Origin: JAZKBN01 sp040388605
GTDB taxonomy: Bacteria > Bacteroidota > Bacteroidia > Cytophagales > Flexibacteraceae
Assembly (NCBI GenBank): GCA_040388605.1
Contig: JAZKBN010000040.1
Span: forward strand, 1 to 64,000
DNA length: 64,000 nucleotides
Reading direction: 5' to 3'
The notes under the pieces are model-generated. The model had not been told where the DNA came from. It did not search any database and worked only from the letters and a program-made list of their open reading frames with translations. A program made the position numbers and the translations under genes. This document shows positions 24,726-34,609 of the stretch, one piece after another; the first letter of the stretch is position 1; each line of letters starts with the position of its first letter.

Positions 24726-26195
24726 TTACAGCCTCGCCGCTGCTGCTTCGGCCGCGCTTTTGCCTCGGCTTATTGCCAAAAGGCCAATAAAGGTTATCAG
24801 CCCGTTAATCAGCAATATCTCGAAACCCAGCTTATAGCCCCAAAACCATGCCTCGCTGTTGGTATTGAGCATATAGGTGAGCAGGGGAGCGACTACTGCA
24901 ATAAGGGGCACCAGTTTATCTCGCACCGCGAAACGGGTAAAGAGTCCGAAGGCGTAGAGACCCAGTAAAGGTCCGTAGGTATAGCCTGCAAGTTTGAGTA
25001 TGGTTTTAATAAGCCCGGCACTGTCTGATGCCCGGAATATGATGATTATGATGAAAAGCAACACCGAAAAACCGATGTGCGTGCGAAAGCGCAGCTTGTT
25101 TTGCTCTGCCTCGGGACGGTTGCGGAAATCAATAATATCTATGCAGAAACTGGTGGTGAGTGCGGTCAGGGCGCTGTCGGTGCTGGCGTAGGTGGCGGCA
25201 ATTATACCGAGTATGAACACCACACCTGCAACCGGGCTGAAGTATTTAAGGGCGAGCATGGGGAACAGCTCATCGGAATTGGCCGGTAATGGTATTTGGC
25301 GGGCAGTGGCGTACAGGTACAGCGATGCGCCCAATACCATAAACAGGCAATTCACTAAAAACAGCGTGAGGCTAAACCAAAGCATGTTCTTCTTGGCCTC
25401 GCCTATTGATTTGCAGGTCAGGTTTTTCTGCATAAGATCCTGGTCAAGTCCCGTCATGGCTATGGCAATGAAGGCACCGGCAATGAATTGTTTGAGAAAG
25501 AAATCGGCGGTTTTAAAATCGGTGAAAATTGTTTTGGAGTATTTGCTTTGTAATACCGTTGTAACCAGCCCCGGCCCCGAAGTGTGCAACTCCGATGCCA
25601 CAAACCAAATACTTAGCCCTACGGAAACAAGCATGAAAAAGCTTTGCAGGGTATCGGTGTAAATAATGGTTTTCATACCGCCCCTGAAGGTATAGAGCCA
25701 GATAAGCCCGATTGCCAGCATAACTGAAACCCAAAATGGCACCCCAAAACTGTCGAACACCGCATATTGAAGCACACCAATAACCAGGTAAAACCGCCCT
25801 GCCGAGCCTATGCTGCGCGACAGCAGGAAGAAAAAGGCCCCCGTCTTATAGCTGAAAAACCCGAATCGGCGTTCGAGGTAGGTGTAAATGCTTACCAGGT
25901 TCATGCGGTAATACATGGGCATGAGCACAGTAGCCACAACGGCATAGCCAACCAGTTGCCCGGCTACCAACTGCAGGTAAGAAAATGAGTTGGCTCCCAC
26001 CTGCCCCGGCACCGATATAAACGTAAGCCCGGAGAGCGATGTGCCAATCATACCGAAGGCCACCAAATACCACGGACTTTCCTTGTTGGCGCTGAAGAAT
26101 GCGGCGCTGTCGGCCTTGCCGGCTGTGCGGAAGGAAATGAGGAAGAGAATGGCGAAATAGACAACTATAATTGCCAGTATAACCGTGGGACTCAT
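24726..26195 (-). CDS. Sodium:solute symporter (SSS family)
   Basis: 489 residues with about 13 hydrophobic segments. The N-terminal part is typical: DSAAFFSANKESPWYLVAFG, then GMIGTSLSGLTFISVPG, and LVSIYTYLERRFG. These inner-membrane carriers use the sodium gradient to import sugars, amino acids, sialic acid or vitamins; the substrate cannot be read from the sequence or from neighbours. It is separate from the HEPN pair, which has its own promoter. Confidence 0.92.
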   Translation of the reverse strand: MSPTVILAIIVVYFAILFLISFRTAGKADSAAFFSANKESPWYLVAFGMIGTSLSGLTFISVPGQVGANSFSYLQLVAGQLVGYAVVATVLMPMYYRMNLVSIYTYLERRFGFFSYKTGAFFFLLSRSIGSAGRFYLVIGVLQYAVFDSFGVPFWVSVMLAIGLIWLYTFRGGMKTIIYTDTLQSFFMLVSVGLSIWFVASELHTSGPGLVTTVLQSKYSKTIFTDFKTADFFLKQFIAGAFIAIAMTGLDQDLMQKNLTCKSIGEAKKNMLWFSLTLFLVNCLFMVLGASLYLYATARQIPLPANSDELFPMLALKYFSPVAGVVFILGIIAATYASTDSALTALTTSFCIDIIDFRNRPEAEQNKLRFRTHIGFSVLLFIIIIIFRASDSAGLIKTILKLAGYTYGPLLGLYAFGLFTRFAVRDKLVPLIAVVAPLLTYMLNTNSEAWFWGYKLGFEILLINGLITFIGLLAISRGKSAAEAAAARL

Positions 26196-26339
26196 GGGCG
26201 GTAGTTGGGTACCCTGTTATTAATATTACAGGTTCCTTATGTTTTGCGAAAATAACCAACGGGCAAAATTGCGGCATCGGTTTTTATGCTGAAGCAGGGT
26301 AATAAGCTTTGCCCTTAAATCAGGACGGAAAAATACGCT

Positions 26340-27473
26340 TTATTCTTCGCCTGCCATCAGTTCGGCAGTAATGTAATCGGCAATAAGGCGGCCCGATGGG
26401 CTGAGCTTTAAAAAATGACCTTCAATTTCGGCCTGTCCGCTTTCTGTTATGCGTTTTATGAAGCCTGCTTTAAGGTTTGTCAGGTCATAATCAAAAACCG
26501 ATTTAAGATAATTTAAATTGCAGCCCTGCCGGGTGCGCAGGGTGGTGAGCAGGTAATCATTAATGCGGTCTTCGGGGCTCAGAGGCTCAATGGTTGCGGG
26601 AATTTTTCCGGCAGATATTGACTGTATATAGCCCGCATTCGATGAAATATCAAATTGTCTTTCATGCCCGTTATAGCTGTGCGCAGATGGACCTATGCCC
26701 AAATATGGTTGTTGCTGCCAATAAGCGCTGTTATGCCTTGATTCCATTCCCGGCTTTGCGTAATTGCTTATTTCATACTGCATAATGCCGTAAGCCTCAA
26801 GCGTGGCGCGTACCATTTCCAATTGCTCGGCGGCAAACTCTTCAGGTGCAGCTGCAAATGTTCCCTTTTTATGCCTTCGCCCGAAAACGGTGCCGGGCTC
26901 AATAGTAAGGCAGTAAACCGATATATGAGGAACACCCAAGGCAAGGGCCCGCTTCAAATCAGACTGCAAAACGCTGTGATCAGGGTACGGAATGCCGCAA
27001 ATAATATCTATGCTGATATTGCTGATTCCTGCCGCCTGCGCCAAGGCAACCGATTGCGCCGCCTGCGCCGCATTATGGCTCCTGTTCATCATGAGCAGGT
27101 GGGCATCATGAAAGCTCTGTATGCCTATGCTCAGTCGGTTTATACCTGCCGATGCAAGGGCATAGAGCTTCGCTTCATCAAGATCGTCAGGGTTGGCTTC
27201 AAGGCTTATTTCCGGGTCTTCAGAAACCGCGTGCCGTTCACGTATAGTATTCAGCAAGCCGGAAATTTCTTCAGCGCTTAGAAGGCTTGGGGTGCCGCCG
27301 CCGAAATAGATGGTGCTTACAGTTTCGCCTTTCAGATAAGCCTGCTGCATGCGCAGTTCCTGATGCATGGCATGCACCAGCTCGGTTTTACGCGCAAGGT
27401 TGGTGCTGAAATGGAAATCGCAATAATGGCAGGCCTGCTTGCAAAAAGGGATATGTAAATAAATGCCTGCCAT
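26340..27473 (-). CDS. hemW: Radical SAM protein HemW (heme chaperone-like)
   Basis: 377 residues. Seen: the radical SAM motif CKQACHYCDFHF (C-x3-C-x2-C, Fe4S4 cluster), IYFGGGTPSLL, and the HemW C-terminal domain (DRINDYLLTTLRTRQGCNL). Formerly annotated as oxygen-independent coproporphyrinogen oxidase, HemW lacks the extra N-terminal cysteine and is now thought to bind heme and deliver it to respiratory enzymes. The ATG at 27473 (MAGIYLHIPFC) was chosen over an upstream in-frame start because family members begin at the YLHIPFC strand. Confidence 0.92.
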   Translation of the reverse strand: MAGIYLHIPFCKQACHYCDFHFSTNLARKTELVHAMHQELRMQQAYLKGETVSTIYFGGGTPSLLSAEEISGLLNTIRERHAVSEDPEISLEANPDDLDEAKLYALASAGINRLSIGIQSFHDAHLLMMNRSHNAAQAAQSVALAQAAGISNISIDIICGIPYPDHSVLQSDLKRALALGVPHISVYCLTIEPGTVFGRRHKKGTFAAAPEEFAAEQLEMVRATLEAYGIMQYEISNYAKPGMESRHNSAYWQQQPYLGIGPSAHSYNGHERQFDISSNAGYIQSISAGKIPATIEPLSPEDRINDYLLTTLRTRQGCNLNYLKSVFDYDLTNLKAGFIKRITESGQAEIEGHFLKLSPSGRLIADYITAELMAGEE

Positions 27474-27526
27474 AATTTTAAGCTGCACAAAGCTATTGCC
27501 CTGTTGCACAGTATCTGTAAACCAAA

Positions 27527-27549
27527 AGGGCATTCAAATTGAATGCCCT
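27527..27549 (-). terminator. Hairpin terminator after the lipoprotein gene
   Basis: A near-perfect palindrome (AGGGCATTCAA and its complement). On the minus strand it is followed by TTTT. It lies 17 bp after the stop of the lipoprotein gene, separating it from hemW. Confidence 0.55.
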
Positions 27550-27565
27550 CGTTATTCAATAAGTA

Positions 27566-28870
27566 TTAAGGCTTGCGCCTGTAAATTTGCAGGTTGCTTT
27601 CCTTACGATGCCCGTAACCAATGAAAAAGGGCAATGGTGCAGGTTTTTCAAGGCTGTCGCCGGCGTAAATGGCGGCGAGATCTTTTTCAGGCTGCAGTTT
27701 GAAAACCGGGATAGGTTTGGTATAGTTGCCATAAAAGGTAGGCTCCCAATTGCCGTATTTTCCGCCTGAGAAATAGCTGAGCGGAACACCGGTATCGTCC
27801 TGGAAAACGTATCGGCTTTTATCAAGCACGGTTTTACGCATGCGCCTGAATGTATCGTAATGCAATAAATAGCTCGCCGATTTCAGGTAGGTTGTATGGC
27901 CGGCAGGTATGGATGCCATGTATTTTATAAAGGCTTTGTTTTTAACAAGATAGCGGTCGGCCAAATCTACTGAGAAATAGTAGAGGGTGCGGGCCTGCCC
28001 GTCGGAGCCTGAGAATGTGATTTCAACGCCGTGGTTGCTGGCCATTTTATCGTTGGCGGGGGCTACGGTTTGCAAAATGCCTGAGCTGTCGGGCTGCACG
28101 AAGCGCATAGTATGAATGGTATGGCCGGTGCGCACCAAAAAGAGGGTAAGCACGGTCAGGTTGCCGTGCAAATCATTGCTGCGGAAATCTTTCAGCATTT
28201 CCTTGGTTACGAAGAAGCTGAGGTTCAGTATTTCATGCAGTGAATTGTCTATAGCGCCGTAAGTGCCGCGCATGCGGGCGCTGTCGGGGTGGCTGAGGTC
28301 AGGCTGCATGCCTACCGGCTCCAGGCCGAACATGTAAATAACCTTGGCGTTCGGGAAGAAAGTGGCAGCATGCACAAAATCAGGACCGCTGAAAGGGTAA
28401 AAGAGGGTATCGGTTGCGGCCTGCACATCGGGCATGGCTTCTTTGCTCCATGCGCTTACTTTTTCAAGATGCCTGCTGCTGAAGGTGCGCCATGTACTCT
28501 CGCTTTTTGCGCTGAAACGTTTCCAGTTGGCAAGCAGAATTTTTCCTTTACCGGGCTTAACCCCTGCAGTATCTATGGCTTTCATGCCTGCAAGCACGCG
28601 GGCGGTGTTATCGGCTAAAATGCCGGCGCTGTCTGAAACGGCTTTTACACCGGAAGATTGTTCGTTTATTACGGCGGCAGCTGCTGTAGCGGAATCGGTT
28701 TTTGGTTCTGTTACAACGGCCGTTTGGCCTGTTTCAGAATTTGCGTTTTCACCGGCTGGTTTTTCTTTTTTGCAGCCGCTCAGCAGCAGGCAGATAAAAA
28801 AAAGTGGCAGGGCTGCTGAAAGCAGCGTTACTCTTGGTTTCGCTGATAAACGGCGAAACATACGGGGCAT
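27566..28870 (-). CDS. Lipoprotein of unknown function (YPFSGPD family)
   Basis: About 434 residues. A signal peptide ends in the lipobox LLLSGC, so the cysteine should be lipidated and the protein membrane anchored. Residues about 45-100 are an Ala/Thr/Ser-rich linker. The globular part contains conserved-looking motifs FYPFSGPDFVHAATFFPNA, FGLEPVGMQPD and LLHYDTFRRMRK. I have seen similar FYPFSGPD proteins in many bacteria but know no function. The start at ATG 28870 (or 28861) was preferred because the -7 box at 28901-28908 covers the earlier in-frame start. Confidence 0.75.
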   Translation of the reverse strand: MPRMFRRLSAKPRVTLLSAALPLFFICLLLSGCKKEKPAGENANSETGQTAVVTEPKTDSATAAAAVINEQSSGVKAVSDSAGILADNTARVLAGMKAIDTAGVKPGKGKILLANWKRFSAKSESTWRTFSSRHLEKVSAWSKEAMPDVQAATDTLFYPFSGPDFVHAATFFPNAKVIYMFGLEPVGMQPDLSHPDSARMRGTYGAIDNSLHEILNLSFFVTKEMLKDFRSNDLHGNLTVLTLFLVRTGHTIHTMRFVQPDSSGILQTVAPANDKMASNHGVEITFSGSDGQARTLYYFSVDLADRYLVKNKAFIKYMASIPAGHTTYLKSASYLLHYDTFRRMRKTVLDKSRYVFQDDTGVPLSYFSGGKYGNWEPTFYGNYTKPIPVFKLQPEKDLAAIYAGDSLEKPAPLPFFIGYGHRKESNLQIYRRKP

Positions 28871-28900
28871 GTACATTAAACAGGGACAGTATATTTTCCG

Positions 28901-28908
28901 CAAAAGTA
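28901..28908 (-). promoter_or_regulatory. -7 box of the lipoprotein gene
   Basis: The minus strand reads TACTTTTG (TAnnTTTG). The transcript would begin near 28896, which excludes translation from 28903 and fixes the start at 28870 or 28861. Confidence 0.55.
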
Positions 28909-29290
28909 CGCTTATTTTTCCGGTTCAATAATTGGGGCTCTTTGTTTAAGGCCCGCTTTTTGCAGCATCCCGGAAAAATTATATTGTCTTAATTATATAC
29001 CCGCTAAATTGCAGGTTAATAGCAGGCGCATTGCTCCAATTATGCTTAATATCAACAACCAGGCTTAATTTATTCCCCGAACACGCGGGTGGTAATGTTG
29101 CTTAGTGCATCTTATAGACTAAGCATTTGTAAAGTTCAGAAGTTAGGCCTTCGTTTAATTGGCTGATTCAGCATTCAATTGCAAGTCCGGTATTTTACTT
29201 TAGGCATTATACCGCGTCTTACCTTCCGACGTTTATTCTTCTGAAACCGGGAATTCGGTTTTTAATTAATCCCAGGCCAACATCAGGCAA
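28909..29290. other. Divergent intergenic region, lipoprotein and AsmA-like genes
   Basis: No gene seen. A small hairpin GCTTAGT...ACTAAGC (29100-29124) and a degenerate -7 box TACTTTAG (29196-29203) for the rightward gene are the only signals. Confidence 0.4.
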
Positions 29291-32200
29291 ATGAAAAAAA
29301 TAGTAAAAAACCTGTTTATCATTCTTTTTTCGCTGGTAGCCATTGTGTTAGCAGCCGCGCTCATTCTTCCATACGTTTATAAAGACGATATTAAGGCCAG
29401 GATAGACCAGGAAATTGCCTCAAAAGTTAATGCCCATGTGTATTTCAGCGCCGATAAGTTCGATCTTACATTATTCCACAGCTTTCCTGATATTACCGTT
29501 ACCCTGGAAGATTTCGGTGTGGTAGGCAAAGGCGTTTTTGAAGGAGATACACTTACATCCATCAGGAAATTTCGCGTGGGTGTAGATATAATGAGCGTGA
29601 TTGGCGGCGGACAAATTAAGGTTAAAGAAATTTTGCTTGAAGGTCCGCGCATTCATGCCTCAAGGTTGAAGGATGGCACCGCGAACTGGGATATCAGCAT
29701 TCCGGATACCGCAGCCGCTGCCACCCCGGCCTCAACGCAGCCTTCCCAATTCAGCATAAAAGTGAGTAAATGGGAAATTAAAGACGGCGAAGTTGTTTAC
29801 TCAGATGCCATGCTGCCTGCATTTGCCGCTATTCAGGGCCTCAACCACAGCGGAAGCGGTGATTTTACACAGGATATTGTGGATCTGAAAACGACTACTA
29901 CTATAGCATCGCTCACGGCTGAATACGACAGCACCGAATACCTCGCCAACAAAAAACTGGATGCCGTTTTGAACATGGAGCTCAACCTCCCGAAATCGGC
30001 ATATACGTTTAAGGATAACAGCATTAAGCTGAATGAATTTGCACTCGCCTTCGGCGGCAAGGTGATTATGGAAGGCGACAACATTATTACCGATGTTAAT
30101 TTCAAAAGCACCGATAACAGCATCCGGGGCTTGATCTCGCTTGTTCCCGGCGTGTTTAAAAAAGGTTTCGAGGATGTAAAAACCGACGGCACACTCGGTT
30201 TCGACGGCTATGCCAAAGGCACATATAATGCCACCACCATGCCCGCCTTCGGCCTGAATTTGAAAGTAGATAAGGGCATGATTCAATACCCCAAACTGCC
30301 TTCGGCAATAACCAATCTTACGCTTGATATGTCGGTAACCAACCCCGACGGGAATTTGGAGCATACACTCACCGATGTGCGCAAGTTCCACATAGACCTT
30401 GGTAAAAATNNNNNNNNNNGATGCCCGCCTGAAAGTAACCGGCCTTACCGCTTATGATCTTGATGCCGACCTGAAAGCCAAGCTCAATCTTGCCGAGCTT
30501 ACTCAGGCTTTCCCCGTAGAAGGCATAAGCCTGCGCGGACTCTTTAATGTGGATGTAAAAGCAAAGGGTAAATACGATGCCGCCCAAAAGCTGATGCCTT
30601 CAGTTACCGCCATGGCCGATATGATTGATGGCTATGTTAAATCTGCCGATTTCCCGGCCCCCCTCGAAAAAATCAATTTCAGCGCCAAGGCCGATAACCC
30701 TACAGGGCAAATGAAAGATACCAAGGTGCATGTTGAGAATTTCAGCATGATGCTTGAAGGCGAACCATTTACCATGAACGCATACGTAGAGAACTTCGAT
30801 GACTACACTTATGATTTTAAAGTAAAAGGCAATATTGACCTGGCTAAAATAACCAAAATATACCCGGTTGAAGGCAGCGCCATCAGCGGACTTATGAAGG
30901 CCGATATAGCTGCAAAAGGCAAAATGAGCGATGTAACAGCAGGCCGATACGACCGCCTGCCCACAAGCGGCAACATGTCTTTAGCTGCATTTACCTACGC
31001 TTCAAAAGATTTGGCGCAACCCGTTAAAATAAATTACGCCGCCCTCACCTTCGACCCGCAAAAGATTACAATTAACCAATTCGAAGGGGCGCTCGGCAAG
31101 AGCGCCATTACCGCAACCGGCAGCATGAGCAATTACATTGCCTGGTTCCTGAGCGGCAAAACCCTGAAAGGTACCATGAGCATGTCTTCGCCCCTGTTCG
31201 ATACCAACGAATGGCTCAGCGATATGCCTCCGCCTGCAAACGGCACCCCGCCCGCTGAAACCCCTATGGAGGTTATTGCTGTACCGAACAACATTGATAT
31301 GGTTATGAACGCCAAAATGGACAAAGTGCTATATACCAATATGGTGCTCGAAAACATGACAGGCAGCATAATAGTCCGCGACGGGCAGGTACGTATGGAA
31401 AGACTCAACTTTAATACCCTCGACGGAAGTATTGGTGTCAGCGGCAATTACGACCCGCGAGTTATGACCCGCCCGCTTTTCGATTTTGACCTTTCGATGC
31501 AGAATGTGAATGTGAAAAAGGCTTATGAAACTTTCGGGGCCATTCAGAAGCTGGCACCGGTTGCCAAGAGTGTTGAAGGTGCATTCAGTACCAAATTCGC
31601 CCTTAACGGTCCTTTAACGCAGCAGATGATGCCTGATTATGCCGGCCTGAACGGGGGCGGAAACATATCCCTAAACGGCGCATCGCTCAAGAACCTGGAA
31701 ATGATTGCAGGGCTCAACAAAGTGGCGCATACATCTTTCCCGACCGATGTAAACCTGAAAGACGTGGTTGTTAAAACCACCATCAAAAACGGACGTGCTG
31801 AGTTCGCGCCCTTCACCATTGGCGCAGGAGCCAACCAGGTAACCCTGAGCGGCAGCAACGGTTTCGACGGCACCATAGACTGGCTTGCCAAATTAAACAT
31901 ACCGGCAGGAGCAGCCGGCGCCGCCATAAACGACGCCCTTGCTAAGCTCAGCGGACAGGCAGCCACAGGCAGCAAAAATATTAAGGCCAATGTTAAGGTT
32001 ACAGGCACCACCACATCGCCCAAATATGCCCTTGCAGGTGTTGAGACCGGGGCAGGGGGTACTGGCACATCTGTAGGCAATTCCTTAAAAGCGGGTGCCG
32101 CTGCCGCTAAAGAGCAGATTCAGCAGCAGGTAGATAAGGCCAAAGACGAAGCCGCCGCCCGCCTGAAAGCTGAGCAGGATCGCCTGAAAAAAGAAGCCGA

Positions 32201-32297
32201 GGACCGCGCCAAAGCTGAACAGGAACGCCTGAAGCAGGAAGCCAAAGATAAAGCTGAGGATGCTGTTAAGAAGGCTAAGAAGAAGTTCGGGTTTTGA
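29291..32297 (+). CDS. AsmA-family protein, interrupted by an assembly gap
   Basis: About 1,000 residues, read as one gene across ten N at 30410-30419. An N-terminal membrane anchor (LFIILFSLVAIVLAAALILP) is followed by the AsmA domain (KVNAHVYFSADKFDLTLFHS, then ILLEGPRIHASRLKDGTANW) and an AsmA C-terminal region (GSIGVSGNYDPRVMTRPLF; ALNGPLTQQMMPDYAGLNGG). AsmA-like proteins are long envelope proteins implicated in phospholipid transport to the outer membrane. The end is an unusual charged, probably coiled-coil tail (about 60 residues; AEQDRLKKEAEDR and AEQERLKQEAKDK are near repeats). The frame changes across the N run because the gap length is not exact. A hairpin terminator follows. Confidence 0.85.
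30410..30419. other. Assembly gap (10 N) inside the AsmA-like gene
   Basis: Ten undetermined bases. The frame before the gap and the frame after it differ by one, so the true length is not 10 (it must be a multiple of three). It is not evidence for a frameshift. Confidence 0.95.
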
Positions 32298-32320
32298 TAG
32301 AAGGGTACCCCGGTATTAAA

Positions 32321-32360
32321 AGCAAAAGCGCGGCATGGTTTATCCTGTCGCGCTTTTGCT
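32321..32360. terminator. Bidirectional terminator between AsmA-like gene and galE
   Basis: AGCAAAAGCGCG (32321-32332) pairs perfectly with CGCGCTTTTGCT (32349-32360). A-rich and T-rich arms give T runs on both strands, fitting the convergent genes. Confidence 0.75.
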
Positions 32361-32399
32361 TTACTTTCAGTGTTATTAATTCTATCGGTGTAGTGGAAA

Positions 32400-33443
32400 T
32401 CAGCACCCCAATGCCTCTGCCTGCTTAGCTCCTTCAAGCTTTTGCTGCCAGCGCCATGCATCGCGCAGGCCGTCTTCAAGGCTCAGTTTTGTTTCCCATT
32501 CAAGCATGGTTTTGCTTTTACCTATTTGGGCATAAATTTTTTCAACATCGCCTGCCCTGCGATCCACAATTTTATAGTTCAGGGGTTTGCCGCTTACGCG
32601 CTCAAAGGTTTGCACAACCTGCAATACGCTGCTGCCTTCGCCGGTTCCGAGGTTAATAAAATCGTACCAGGGGGCTGCGCCCTGCTGGTTGAGCAGGTTA
32701 ATGGCCTGCACGTGTGCGCGGGCAAGGTCTACCACGTGAATATAATCGCGCACGCAGGTGCCGTCTACGGTATCATAATCTGAACCGAAAATGCTCAGCG
32801 ACTCGCGCATGCCAATAGCGGTTTGCGTAATAAAAGGCACAAGGTTACCGGGCACGCCTATGGGCAGCTCGCCTATTTCAGCGCTTGGATGCGCGCCAAT
32901 CGGGTTAAAATAGCGCAGGGCTACGGCCCTCAGGTCTGCACCTGATTTAACGGTATCGCGCAGAATTTCCTCGCAAACCTGCTTGGTGTTGCCATAAGGC
33001 GATTCCGCCGGGCGAACCGGGCTGTCTTCGGTAACGGGCAATTGATCTGGCTGACCATACACCGTGCAGCTGCTTGAAAAAACAATGTTTCCGCAGCCGT
33101 TTTCGGCCATAACGTCAAGCATGGTGAGCAAAGAGCCTATGTTGTTGCGGTAATATTTGCGGGGCTTTGCAACCGATTCTCCAACCGCTTTATCGGCGGC
33201 AAAGTGAATAACGGCCCTTATATCGCCCTCTTTGCGGAACAGTTCCGAAACGGCAGCATAATCATTGCAATCGGCTTCGTAGAAAGGGAAATCTATGCCG
33301 GTAATATTACGCAGGCCTGCCAGTACCGAACGGGAAGCATTAGCCAAATTATCTATTATTACGGGCTGAAAGCCTGCGTTATGCAGCTCTACCACCGTGT
33401 GGGAGCCTATGAAGCCGGCTCCGCCGGTTACAAGAATTTTCAT
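32400..33443 (-). CDS. galE: UDP-glucose 4-epimerase
   Basis: 347 residues, usual length. Interconverts UDP-glucose and UDP-galactose with bound NAD. Seen: the Rossmann motif TGGAGFIGSH, catalytic SSSCTVYG with the Tyr-x3-Lys as YGNTKQVCE, and the late NLGTGEGSSVLQVVQ. The ATG at 33443 (MKILVTGGAGFIGSH) begins exactly at the Rossmann strand. It supplies galactose or GalNAc donors for surface polysaccharide or lipopolysaccharide; no glycan cluster adjoins it. Confidence 0.95.
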   Translation of the reverse strand: MKILVTGGAGFIGSHTVVELHNAGFQPVIIDNLANASRSVLAGLRNITGIDFPFYEADCNDYAAVSELFRKEGDIRAVIHFAADKAVGESVAKPRKYYRNNIGSLLTMLDVMAENGCGNIVFSSSCTVYGQPDQLPVTEDSPVRPAESPYGNTKQVCEEILRDTVKSGADLRAVALRYFNPIGAHPSAEIGELPIGVPGNLVPFITQTAIGMRESLSIFGSDYDTVDGTCVRDYIHVVDLARAHVQAINLLNQQGAAPWYDFINLGTGEGSSVLQVVQTFERVSGKPLNYKIVDRRAGDVEKIYAQIGKSKTMLEWETKLSLEDGLRDAWRWQQKLEGAKQAEALGC

Positions 33444-33510
33444 ATCAGGTGCAAATATGGCAGCAAACCCGCTACCTGAATGCAATTTGCAGACCTAAGC
33501 CCGAATTTCA

Positions 33511-33553
33511 AAAAAAGAAAAGGCCGGCCGGGTATTTTGCCCCGCCGACCTTT
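33511..33553 (-). terminator. Terminator after comB
   Basis: On the minus strand an imperfect GC-rich stem (AAAGGTCGGCGGG with CCCGGCCGGCCTTT, loop GCAAAATA) is followed by TTTTCTTTTTTT, ending the leftward comB transcript before galE. Confidence 0.7.
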
Positions 33554-33646
33554 GGTATTTGTAATTAAACGGTATGTTCCCGGTGCTTTAATTTAAACCG
33601 CCGGTAAAATCATGGCAATAAATTAGGAGCAAGAGGGCGGCATATT

Positions 33647-34384
33647 TTAATGCCTTACCTCTTTGCGCACATAGCTCGGCTCCATTTTAATGAGCGCATT
33701 GTCTTCAAGCACGGGTATTACATTGTAAATGCTCTGTTGCAGGCAGAAGTCAATGTCCTTATGAATATCAAGCCGGTTGAGGCGCTTTACGTGCGAGCTT
33801 TGGTTTAGCCAGAAACGCATATCGGCTTTGGCCTGGTTATAGAGCATGTTTGCCATTAAGGGCGCATCGCTCTCGAAGCTCAGGAATTCTTTAAGCTCTT
33901 CAACAATGGCACCGGCGAAGAGGGTATCTTCCAGGTTTGCTTTGCCTTTCCAACCTGCGCAGAGTATTAAAATATCGCCGGGCTGCTGCATCAGGTAATC
34001 GCAGATGGCTTCAAGGTTCAGGAAGCTGCCTATTATAACCTCACGGGCATGGCGGCTTCGGCTGATGGCCAAAGTGCCGTTGGTGGTGGTCATGGCAATG
34101 GTTTTACCGGTAAGGGTTTCATCCATGAAGCTGAAAGGCGAGTTTCCCATGTGGAAACCTTCGGCTTTACGGCCGTCGCGCTCGGCGGCGGTTATGTAGC
34201 CGAGGTCGTGCAGGGCTTTACATTCTTCAAGGGTGGCAACGGGCAAAATACGCTCAACGCCGTGCGCAATTGCGGTAACCATGCAGGATGTGGCCCGCAG
34301 AATGTCGACCACTACAACCGCCTTTCCGCTCAAATCATGAAGATGGAGCAGGGCGGGACTAAGGCAAATATCTATTGATCTCAA
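33647..34384 (-). CDS. comB: ComB-family 2-phosphosulfolactate phosphatase, TTG start
   Basis: 245 residues. ComB removes phosphate from 2-phosphosulfolactate, the second step of coenzyme M synthesis in methanogens; homologs occur in many bacteria that do not make coenzyme M. Seen: KAVVVVDILRATSCMVTAIA, AAERDGRKAEGFHMGNSPF, TTTNGTLAISR. No in-frame ATG exists for about 34 codons and the frame is closed upstream at 34433-34435, so translation must begin at the TTG at 34384 or another rare start. No comA or comC is next to it. A link to sulfonolipids of Bacteroidota is conceivable but unsupported here. Confidence 0.88.
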   Translation of the reverse strand: MRSIDICLSPALLHLHDLSGKAVVVVDILRATSCMVTAIAHGVERILPVATLEECKALHDLGYITAAERDGRKAEGFHMGNSPFSFMDETLTGKTIAMTTTNGTLAISRSRHAREVIIGSFLNLEAICDYLMQQPGDILILCAGWKGKANLEDTLFAGAIVEELKEFLSFESDAPLMANMLYNQAKADMRFWLNQSSHVKRLNRLDIHKDIDFCLQQSIYNVIPVLEDNALIKMEPSYVRKEVRH

Positions 34385-34609
34385 ATGTGTACAGGGTAAA
34401 GTCCTGTTCGGCTTCGCCGTAACGAATACGAATTAAAATAGCTTCCGGTTTTTTTATCGGGATAACCTTTAACCCTGTGTATTAATGTACTGTAAGCTGT
34501 CGGCGCATTTTCTGTAACTGAAATGCAGCCCATAAGTTAAATATTGCCTGAAGGAATTGCTTTTGCAGGCAGCCGCTGAAAGGGTGCCTGTAATTTGGCT
34601 TATTGAATA

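Noticed and set aside
30399..30457. Two overlapping genes at the first N run
   Set aside because: Both frames are parts of one AsmA-like protein; the overlap results from N being translated through.
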